Source of the DNA: Argopecten irradians
Taxonomy: Eukaryota; Mollusca; Bivalvia; Pectinida; Pectinidae
Assembly: GCF_041381155.1 (NCBI RefSeq)
Contig: NC_091138.1
Coordinates: 33,101,604 to 33,165,603, forward strand
Length of the DNA stretch: 64,000 nt
Direction of reading: 5' to 3'
Numbering within the stretch: the first letter of the stretch is position 1; every line of letters begins with the position of its first letter. Both the position numbers and the translations under genes were made by a program. Under the pieces are notes generated by a model, which had not been told where the DNA came from, ran no database searches, and saw only the letters and a list, made by a program, of their open reading frames with translations. Below, one piece after another: positions 45,316 to 56,700 of this stretch.

Positions 45316-47784
45316 GACATGACAGGTTGTGAATTAATTGATGCGTAGAGGATTAAAGAGTGAGGGAAAAGTGAGTACCTGGAGAAAAACCTTTGACTAT
45401 AGTCATCAGTGCTTGGCAACTATCCCATATGGAATATGAACTTGTAACCATTCAGCTACCACAAGTACTAATTGGGTATCCAAATAATGACATAATTATT
45501 GAATTGCATGGGTAACAATATATAAGCAATTTGAATTATTTGAAACATAAAATGTTATATCCTGTTAAAGAGTTTACATTACAGAGCTCTAGAAGCCCAG
45601 TTTATCTAAGAATAGATGCAATTTACACTATATGACTACTGCCTTAATATATAGGTGATAATAACATTAATAGACAATTTTTTAAGATGCCATATTTATA
45701 TTCAAAATTCTGAGAAGACAATTTATGTATGGTATTTCTTTTTAGACACTGCAAGTAGATTAATATAAAACGGCTATGAATAAGGCTTTTAAAGATTTGA
45801 GTCAATTTAAAAATTTATCCAATTATGTTACAGGTGGATATCAGGTTTTTATATATGTCCCAATAAGTTATTGACAAGGATGTTATTTGAGCCTACCTCA
45901 CAGGGATCAAGGTTAACTGGAAGCCAAAACTGAGGTGGTATCATTAGAGATGTTAGGAAGAAGGCAGTTAGTTTGGAAGAAGAGGAAAGATAAGACCCTA
46001 AATAATAAATTTAGTCAACTTTTATGATCATGCAATAGGGGCAGCAGGTACAATTCTATCGCTCTACCTGCAGGGCAGAGTGAAGGTCATTGATTTCAAC
46101 TAACTTGCATTAATTGGTAGACCAGTATCCTTGTCTCAGAATTCCTAATAAAGGTCTCTTGAGCCATTACTTGTAATTATCAACAATTAAGAAGTTGTTC
46201 AAATATTATACTAACATTACTTGACCTCAGTAACTGAATAAAAGTTTGTTGTTTTATACATCCCAGTATACCACAGGTTCAACATCGGGTCTCTTGGCTT
46301 TTTAAATTATTAGAAGTTGTTTAAAAGGAAAAGTTATGAGAGTTTAGGAAGAAGACTTTATATATACATGTACAGGTAATGCCTACTGTCTAATCCTTTG
46401 ATATTTGCCAATAAAATTGTTTGAAGTTGAAAACTGAATAATGTTGATGATGGATTGTCCAGATTAAATGACAGCACATGGTAAGAAACCGATTGCCGTT
46501 TGGGCATATACAATGTAACTAATATATAATAAATAATCTTGAAACATTTCTTCTAAGAAACAATACTGGTGGCAAATAATATGACATTTTCTGGGTGTAC
46601 AGCAATATCTTACAGAGTTAACCAAATATTCAAATAAACATTTAATTTTAAACTATATATCTATCTCAACCAATATTTGGCTAAATTATTTCCATAAATT
46701 GCACTTTTTAATATTACATAATGAATGGTTACTGAAACATCTGGCTGCGCCTTTTTCTAAGAAATATCTTTACTAATCTAGACTGTATTATTCCGATTTC
46801 ATTTTTTAATATAAACATAACCTGAAAATTACAAATATGACAAAATCATAGTGAGACTTCATGCCTCCTTTAGTCACAATTAACATAAATAAATAACAAA
46901 TTACATCTTTCAACCATTTTTAAAGAAAATCGGAAAATTTGTCAGGTGTGCGAAATTATGTACCCTTATTCTACATTATTTGAGATATAATGTATACTTG
47001 TACATACCTTTACAATTTTACATCATTTTTTGTCTAAAATGAGGCAGACACCAATGTTGCAATAAACAAACTCTTTCGAAAAATAGTGTTGCAACACATG
47101 AAAAAGAAATAATTGACAAACAAGTACTTTAAAAATAGTATTGTAACACATTTAAACTGTCAAAAATGAAAAAAATTGATATACAGTTTGTGCAACACTC
47201 TGACTCTGTCAAAAATCATATTGCAAGCTTACATCAAGTCACTTAATGTTATATGATAGAGCTAATTATACAGTCTCTGACTGAAAAGAGATAGTATTCC
47301 GGATCTATCACTATGACGTTACGCAATTAATCTGCGCGCGCCAAATAATTGAACAGGTGCGTGTGGATTACTGTTATAGTTCAGTTAATGCTACAGGTGG
47401 GTCAACACGGGAAATTAAGAACTAAATCAATAGGAAATAAAATATGCCTTACCTGGATAACCTGTTTACATCTCAATAACCGAGCAATCACCTGAAAATA
47501 ACCTAACTAATTCTTACGTTGTCGTTTTAACGTTAAAATAACGCGAGAGTTTCACCAGAATTTGATTCAAACGCCGTGCACCGTTCACGTTTCAACAGAC
47601 AGACAATCGACAGGATCTGGGCAAAACTCGACAGGACATGGCAACATGAATCTATCAGATTTACTTCCCTTTTGTTTGACTGCATTGGAAAAAGATACTA
47701 TATGTGGTTTTATATTACGTATGTAACAGAGAGATGTGAAACTCTATATCATATGTTTATTCCTCAGCTTTTATGTGAAAATTA
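45316..47784. other. Spacer with probable 5' end of the Ig/FN3/DB gene
   Basis: 45340-45480 holds a decayed reverse SINE (GTACCTGGAGAAAAACC is the complement of the SINE core). 45890-46330 has weak matches to the GACCTTGAATG repeat family. 47300-47480 has the only locally GC-richer patch (CTATGACGTTACGCAAT, CTGCGCGCGCC), a plausible promoter for the minus-strand gene, but there is no direct evidence of a start site. Confidence 0.35.
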
Positions 47785-48184
47785 AAGGCAGCTCCATTTC
47801 CGAAACGGATTTTGATTTTTAAAATGGGAATGTGAAACGAGATCAAAATTTTGTAGAGTCGCAAAAGTTATTAGCTTACATTAATACTACACTTATCATC
47901 ACATTCTGAACAATTCAACTAAAACAAATTAAATGTTAATTTTCATAATGTGGGTCGTATTATGTGTCCCGCTGTTGTCCTAATTACTGCGCGTTAATTG
48001 ACTATTCTCTCTGCTGCGCCAGACGAATATTCACTGTTATCATAGATTATTCAGGAAGCATGCACTTCTTTAGGCCAGTGCTATCAGAAACATATATACA
48101 TATGTATATATGTTTCTGGTGCTACACATTTTCTATGTTTTTATTATATTTAAGAAACCTCTTTTTTGTTTCGGAAAGGTAATG

Positions 48185-48517
48185 GGCCTACCATCCTTGA
48201 TACTCCAGGGCTTCCGATCACTTACGATCTCTACACCCCTGGACTATCTCACAGTGAAATTGAAGGCAGCTCAGCGGAAAACATTTGACCAATCACGGGC
48301 TAGCAAATATTTCATTTGAAGACTACAGAGAGAGCGACGCCTAACATCAAAGCCACAGAGTCAACCACAGTACCGTTAAATACGGCTCTTTTGATGTACA
48401 TCAAATGTCTAAGTTACCTGTTCTATTCTGTTGCCTCCAGTTTTACTATGAGATAGTCCAGGGGTGTAGAGATCGTAAGTGATCGGAAGCCCTGGAGTAT
48501 CGAGGATGTGGGCCTAC
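48185..48517. mobile_element. Inverted-repeat element with about 65-bp arms
   Basis: The left arm TTGATACTCCAGGGCTTCCG... with CACTTACGATCTCTACACCC reappears inverted at 48449-48517 with few mismatches. The central 190 bp is unrelated to any gene. One arm alone is found at 3257-3300 (GTAAGTGATCGTAACCCCTG). It is nested inside the long inverted-repeat interval. Confidence 0.75.
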
Positions 48518-48952
48518 ATGTATATCATATTCACAGATAAAGAAGTCTTTAATCATTATAACTACATACACAACAATATATCCAATATATAACAATCAGA
48601 TACATGCATACACAAAAAATATATCTGAACACTGTTACATTTACGAGGATTTTTTCACTGTCTTTTTCTATGTAATCCTGTCAAAATGCATGTCAAATGA
48701 AATTTATCTTTACGATCCAAATAAACAATCGGCAGTTGAAAAAAAAAGTTTCAATTGCTTTCCTAAAAACATTTGATAATCGATTGGTATTAATTATTTA
48801 AAAATATTACAACGTGCAGCCCAGCGTCTATCAGATGTCTCCTACGGAAAATGTTTGCATGAATCTGTACAAGTAGAATATTATAGTTTTCGTATAGATC
48901 TATTAACGAAAGCCGATTGGGCTCATTTTAGAAACTTACGTGTTATTACGTG

Positions 48953-49078
48953 AAACATTGGCGCAGTATTACGCGAAACTTTGGTGCGGTATTACACGAA
49001 ACGTTGGTGCGGTATTACACGAAACTTTGGTGCGGTATTACACGAAACTTTGGTGCGGTATTACACGAAACTTTGGCG
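48953..49078. repeat. 24-26-bp minisatellite, about five units
   Basis: Units contain GCGGTATTACACGAAACTTT plus GGT. The first copies read GCAGTATTACGCGAAACTTT. It is noncoding. Confidence 0.8.
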
Positions 49079-50726
49079 TTATTATTAATATGGATGAAAC
49101 TGATGGATAGATTGCCATTTTTTACTTGAAACTTACGTGTTGTATTTAATTGTATTGATGAATACATTTACGTCTAAATCAGTTAACTGCTATCTGATTT
49201 CCTTCCCAATCATAACATGAAAATTGATGGAGGTGCAGTTATGTTTAAATAGGATTGGACATTTGTAAGTTGGTTTGATGTTAACAACTATTTAATGTTA
49301 TATCATAAAAATTCCCAAGATAAGACAGACACAAACAACAAAGAAATCGATATATGTAAATTACGTAATAGTGGCTTCAATAAATGGTTGAAAACAGTTT
49401 TAATTTATCAATGTTTTAAGTTGATAACTTAAGTTTTAACATGAAAATGAAGGAAGCGATTAAAGGTAGTTTTGAATGGTAGGTAAAGGGCAGTTGTGCC
49501 ATCATCCTTTTTATACTATGGGTGGTTTACAATGATTTGGAAAATATTTTTTGTACAAACAGGTTTGTTGTGACTGGTTAATTAGATATTATTAGGTTGA
49601 AAATCATTGGACATAATATATTTGACAGAACGCCTAAAATTCTGTAAAATTATTAAAATTACTGGTATACAAGCGCGGCACTAGGTTTGATCTACATAAA
49701 TGACCTCCACAACCCCCTTCGTCCAGCTCAACCAGACGCTTCCGAAGGATGCGTTTTATTATTAAGAGTCTGGTTGACCAAGATCAAGTTAACGTAGCTA
49801 AAGCGTGCTGTTTGTTGTTAGTTTTCAAAGGAAATAATATACTTAAACGTGCTGTATTGCCGCCATACGTTAGCTCTACTCCAAATGTAAGTGGATACTT
49901 AACTTAAAGCAATGTTGACGCTACCACGAGAACAAAAGTTGTATTAGTTAAACTGAACTCGAACCATTGCTATCAGCTGACACTGATCACAGTGCTCAAC
50001 TTTCGATTCCCATATCATGAATGATAAAACGAATCATATATCGGATAAACATATTCTTCTGTCTCAATTCAATCTGAATGTAGAGTTGACGTTCCTTAAA
50101 GGCTTACTACTTTTCAGACACAATTGAAATTAAAAGTTTCTCTAAAACAATAACAACATCAGAAAAAATTGTATCTGTGGTCTAAAATGAGGTTACAACA
50201 CCAAACATTAAACAAGTGCAATATTCCCTGGGCAATCTATGTTAACAGTGAAGATTAATTTCGCTGTTTTGCCGTCGGATGCAGTGATACTCAACTAACG
50301 CACTGTGATTAAGAATGAAGGGAAACATAAGACGACCTGCATGCATTATGAAAATTAACATTTGATTTACTTTAATTTAATTATTTAGAAACGATTATAA
50401 GTGTAATGTCAACGGGGAGATAAACACTTTTGTGACTTTGTAAAATTATCAATCTCGTTTTACATTCCAATTTTAAAAATTTAAAGCTGTTTCGGAAAGG
50501 TAGTAGCTAATAATCACATGTGCATCTCTGTCAATGGCTTTAAATCTGTATTTACTATATTTTAAGCCCTATACCCTAGTACCAGCAAAGAAATTGTCAG
50601 TTAAGAAAGGCACAATACCACTTGAATATTATGAATAAATTTGGATATTCCTGAAGAATATCCCTCAGCTACATTATAATAAGTATTGAATTGTAAATAG
50701 AAATTTGTTGTATTTACTAATTTCAG

Positions 50727-53700
50727 TTGCAAGTTACTTGAAGACTAAACGGATTTGAGAAATTGATCAAAAATGTCTCTGGCTGATGAGTTAATTGCTG
50801 ATTATGAAGATGCTGACGATGATTTGGGGGAACCTGAAGCAGAGGTGGATTCTATGGACATAACAGAAGTGGATGAAAAGGCTGAAGTTGACTACAGAGA
50901 TAAAGAAACTGTGAAGAGTGTTGCAAAGTTACGGGATAGTGAACAAGTATGAATAGTTTTATGGCAATACATGTTCATAAATTGCTAAGGTCAAGAATAT
51001 ATAGCAACTGTATCAACAACAATTAATTCAGAAGAAAGTTTGCATTATATATAAACAGTTCATCGTACATTTCATATTTACATTTTCATACCTATGATAA
51101 TTCAATTTATTTGTTATCTAAACATCATTCCATTTTAAGCATGTCTTTCTGATTATAATATACTATATTTACAGTTGTTTCTTAATTTTTCAGCTCTCTA
51201 ATATTTTAACGAACATCGAAAAATATGCATCACAACCAAGAAGACAGAAAGGTGAATTTTTAAAGTTTTTACAGTTATTTTTCAGCTGTTAGGAATTGAA
51301 CAGAAATGTTGATGGTTGCAATTTGTTATTTGCCCATTTATAGTGCTATCTCACTGAAGCATACTGCTAAAGAAACCAAATACCACATTCCACCCATTCA
51401 CAATATACTGACAGAAATATATGATATCGCGAAAAAGTTTTAAAACTGCAGATATATGTACAGTTAAAGGCAGATGGGATCTTTATCATTTTATGTTATA
51501 TATTCTTTTGATGATACTTTTTGATTGACTAAATGTTGTCGGCTTATTACAGTTGCTGGACCCGTTGAGGCTGATCCAGAGTACAGACTTATTGTGGAGG
51601 CTAATAATATTACTGTAGAAATTGACAATGAAATCAGTAAGTGTATATCTATATATATTGGATTCAACTTTTAGTCTTCTAAATGGAATTCAATTGGAGG
51701 CTAATAATATTACTGTAGAAATTGACAATGAAATCAGTAAGTAAATATCTATATATATTGGATTCAACTTTTAGTCTTCTAAATGGAATGCAATTGATGT
51801 ACTTTCTATATAACATACTGGTTATGGTAGATGGATCTTTCTGTTTGTCATACTGTGCTTTGCATAGAATTTAAACAAACAACCCAAGTATATGTGGTAA
51901 ATTTAATTCTTCCTGTGTCTATAGTTGATAGTTTAAAGATCTTGTAAAGACATGTACTATAATATCAAAGTATTCTGTCAAAATCAGTTATGCTTGATTG
52001 ATGAACTGTTTGATTTATGATTTTACATTTACAGATGTAATTCACAAGTTTACAAGGGATCACTACTCCAAAAGGTTTCCTGAGTTGGAGTCGTTAATCC
52101 AGACTCCAATGGAATATATCAAAACAGTTAAGGTAAAAGAGTTGTGATCACTGTAAACAAAACTAAACATTATGTCCAAAATATTTGTGGTAACAGAATT
52201 TAGGTTACTTTAAAAAAATGCCCATTACAGTTCTGGTAATGATATTTAGTTACTGTAAAAGATATGTCCAACTTCCATAACTACTGTAAAGCTTATTTAT
52301 TAGTTATTTGCTAATTGTTGGTCTGTTGAAAGCAACACATTGTTTAAAATAATTAATTGTAAATGACGAATATTGTCACAGAATTTTTATCTTATTGCTC
52401 TTATAGAAAGAGGTGTCTAATACAATCAAACCTGTCAGTTATTATCTTTATCTAAATGATTGACCTGTTTTAGTCATATGTTTTTTCTTAATCATTTACA
52501 CAAGTTTTTCTATTGCTAGGAACTTGGAAATAATATAATGGAAAACTCCAAAAAGAATGAAGTCCTCCAAGAAATTCTCGTGCCAGCTACAATAATGGTT
52601 GTAAGCGTGACAGCATCTACAACACCAGGGTAAGTGGTGAAATACAAGGGATATATTTTTATTACTATTTTTTCTGAAAGTATTGACAGTCTCTATGAAA
52701 TTTCATGTAAGCCCTCTTGGGCCTTAGTTAACCAAATTGCATTATGGGAAAGATATGAATACAACCCACTTGATTGGTGGCCATCTTGCATTGGTCATCG
52801 ATCATTGCAGTTTGTTATTGCTTTTTCTTTGAAAATACTTATTGGAAATTTTAAGGTTTGAAAGATGGTTTTAGAATGCTCGAGACTTAGACACTGTATT
52901 AAATGATTATATTTACAGAACAAGTCTGAGTACAGAAGAGATGGCTACAGTGATGGAAGCCTGTGATATGGTCAGTACAAAATTGGTCAATATGTAGTAC
53001 TACATGTAAACACTGAACATGTTTGAATTGGTAATTCAAAAATTAAAACCTACAGTCAAACCTACATGTAGATAACTCAAATTGATATGCCAGGTAACTC
53101 AATTACCCTGATTAATTCAGTGAGTTTTTTGGCCAGACTTAGTCTAACATTATATTCAAGTAAACTTACCTAAAATATACTCATGTAACTCAAAATGTAA
53201 TCATGACCCCTCTGACTGGGAAATAACGAGGTGTGAATGTAGAATGAAATAATTGTGTTATGTACTGGTTATAAAGATATGTTATTGTGACATTACTAGT
53301 ACTGAACAAATTCATGGTTATTATGTAGTCATTTTCATTCCCTGTCAATGTTCCTACATTGTATAATATATCAATAACATGTGTATAACAAACTATGCTA
53401 CTAGCAAATTAATTCTATTGGTCTCCAGAGGTTCCTTATAACCATATTTTACTGTACTTTTAGCCAAAATTTCAGCATCAGTCCTCTCTAAAAGTACAGT
53501 GTGTAGTTTTAATTGAATCATGTTTTTAATAACAGGCAGTAGATCTGACTGAGTACAAGGCAAAGATATTCTCCTATGTGGAATCGAGGATGACCTTCAT
53601 CGCTCCTAACGTCACTATCATTGTGGGAGCGTCCATTGCTGCTAAACTTATGGGTAAGGCTATGTCAGTGTTTGGTTTGTCTCCGTTAGGTTGGGTTTGT

Positions 53701-56700
53701 CTCATTGTTTGTTTATGTCTTCACTGTGGGTCGCCTCAAGTAGAATTGACCACAATGTGCAAAAGTATCTTTATTTTCAAGTATACACTCATGCTGACAG
53801 ATGATATCTGTTATGCTGTATTATTTACTTTGGTTCTCTGTTTTTACCTTTATCAGCTACATGTAGTAATATTTATTCCTTGTCTAAAATCTTCAACAGG
53901 GATGTGATTTCCTCTGATTGAACAATGATTATCAGGAACTAATCATGTCAGATGTGATATAAAACATCATAAAATGACATTTTTTTAATACTTGAAGTTG
54001 GATGTCGTCTTACTCCCTTTGCTAATAGGATCAATCACATCCCTGATTAAACACATGTTCAATAATTTCCACAGCCCCGTTTACTAAGTGAAAGCTTCAA
54101 TACCTTTCCAGGTACAGCCGGAGGCCTGACAAACCTGTCTAAGATGCCTGCCTGTAACGTACAGTCCCTAGGAGCCCAGCGCAAAACTCTGTCAGGATTC
54201 TCCATGGCATCTATCCAACCCCATATGGGATACATTTATAACTGTGACATTGTACAAAAAACACCTCCGGTAAGACTTGTCTCCCCTTCATTTAAGTACT
54301 GGAGCACTGTAGTTTATCATTTTATACTATATAATGGAGCCATGAGGAAATGTCATTTCCAATTTTGTTAACTGTAAATCAACTTTCTTTCATGGCTACT
54401 AAATTTCATGATTTCTATTTTTGACCCACCATCATCAGATGGTGGGCTATTCAAATCGCCCTGCGTCCGTGGTCCGTCGTCCGTCGTCCATCCGTAAACA
54501 ATGCTTGTTATCACTATTTCTTAAAAACTGTTGCAGGGATTTTGTTCAAACTTCACATGGAGGGTCCCCTTGGTCCATATTTGTGCCATACAGATTTTGA
54601 GGCTGATGGGAAAAACAAGATGGCCGCCAGGCAGCCATCTTTGATTTTGGCAGTTGAAGTTTGTTATCGATATTTCTTGAGAAATTTTGAAGGGATTTTG
54701 TTCAAACTTCACATGGAGGTTACCCTTGGTCCCTAGTTGTGCCATACAGATTTTGAGGCTGATCGGAAAAACAAGATGGCTGCCAGGCAGCCATCTTTGA
54801 TTTTGGCAGTTGAAGTTTGTTATCAATATTTCTTGAGAACTACTGAAGGGATTTTGTTCAAACTTCACATGGAGGTTACCCTTGGTCCCTAGTTGTGCCA
54901 TACAGATTTTGAGGCTGATCGGAAAAACAAGATGGCCGCCAGGCAGCCATCTTTGATTTTGGCAGTTGAAGTTTGTTATCGATATTTCTTGAGAACTACT
55001 GAAGGAATTTTGTTCAAACTTCACATGGAGGTTACCCTTGGTCCCTATTTGTGCCATACAGATTTTGAGTCTGATAAGAAAAACAAGATGGCCGCTAGGC
55101 GGCCATCTTGGATTTTGATAGTTAAGGTTTGATATCCCCATTTCTCTATAGGAAGAGTATATGTAGGTTCCCCTAGGGCCCTTGTTGTGCATATTGCATT
55201 TTTGGACCAATCGGTGAACAAGATGGCTGCCAGGCCGCCATCTTGGATTTCGATAGTTAAAGTTTGTTATGGCTATTTCTCAGATAGTGCTGAAGGGATA
55301 TGTCTCAAATTTCATATGTAGGTTCCCCTAGGGACCTTGTTGTGCATATTGCATTTTGGGACCGATCAGTGAACAAGATGGCTGCCAGGCCGCCATCTTG
55401 GATTTCGATAGTTAAAGTTTGTTATGGCTATTTCTCAGATAGTACTGAAGGGATCTGTCTCAAATTTCATATGTAGGTTCCCCTAGGGACCTAGTTGTAC
55501 ATATTGCATTTTGGGACCGATCGGTTAACAAGATGGCCGCCAGGCAGCCATCTTAGATTTTGTTATTCAAAGTTTGTTATCGCTATTTCTCAGAAAGTAC
55601 TGAAGGGATCTGTCTCAAAATTCATATGTAGGTTCCCCTAGGGCCCTAGTTGTGCATATTGTGATTTGGGACCGATTGATCAACAAGATGGCCGCTAAGG
55701 AGTCATCTTGGATTTTGATAGTTGAAGTTTGTTACCGCTATTTCTCAAAAGGTACTGAAGCGATCTGTCCCAAATTTTATATGTAGTATGTTTGAAAAAG
55801 TTTAAAAAGTAGAGAAAAGATCCATCTTTCCTTTGTCAGATATAGATCATTCTTTGGTGGGCCCCAAGATCCCTCTGGGATCTCTTGTAATTTAAGTTCG
55901 CGGAGTTAACATTTGCAGATTTAAAATTGAATTGAATTTCTTTCATGGCTACTAAATTTCATGATTTCTGTTTTAATACAAGTTCGCGAAGTTAACATTT
56001 GCAGATTTAAAATTGAATTGAAATTTCTATCAATATCTATAGGTGATGCAGATATTGATTACCGGAGATAAAATTTCGTGGTTTTTCTTAGATTGCGAAA
56101 ATTGTGAAAGTAAATCTCACGATAAACACAGTTAGTTTATAATCATATTAATTCATTTTATGCCTTTATAAAAGCTAAGGTCATTTAAAGCATGTGCCAG
56201 GTGTTTAAGAAAAGCTATACAGTAAAATATGTTTATAACGGACACGCTTACAACAAATTCATGGTTATAACGTAGTAATTTTCATTTCCTGTCAAGGTTC
56301 CTATACAATGTTAACTACATGTATAACGTAGTGGTTTTGATGGTCCCAAGAGGTTCGTTATAACCGTGTTTTAATGTAGTACCCATGTTAAAACCAATAG
56401 ACTTAGTCTGATGCTGTTAACTATCCATGTAGGTTTCAAACTTTTGTTTTGCTTTGAAGGAGTTACGGAAAAAAGCTGCCCGATTGGTGTCAGCCAAGTG
56501 TACATTGGCAGCTCGAGTAGACAGTTTCCATGAGAGTGTCGACGGAAACGTGGGCGACAATCTGAGGGCTGAGATTGACGGCAAACTAGACAAGCTCTTA
56601 GAACCACCACCGGTGAAGACAGTGAAGGCTTTACCCACACCTATAGATGCTGCGCGAAAAAAGAGAGGAGGACGCAGGTGTGTAAATCATCTATGCTTTG

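Larger units (their letters stand above)
47785..50515. mobile_element. Interval bounded by about 300-bp diverged inverted repeats
   Basis: 47785-48075 and the reverse complement of 50200-50515 align over most of their length: TTTCCGAAACGG/AGCTGTTTCGGAAA, GGAATGTGAAACGAGAT/ATCTCGTTTTACATTCC, AAATGTTAATTTTCATAATG on both, and TTCACTGTTATCATAGATT. No transposase frame lies between. It could be one long-TIR element or two opposed copies of one repeat. A nested inverted-repeat element and a minisatellite lie inside. Confidence 0.6.

Noticed and set aside
54521-55210. 229-codon minus-strand open frame with internal repeats
   Set aside because: It lies wholly within the 155-157-bp tandem core of a repeat element on the strand opposite PRPF31; there is no known domain and the repeats share its boundaries.
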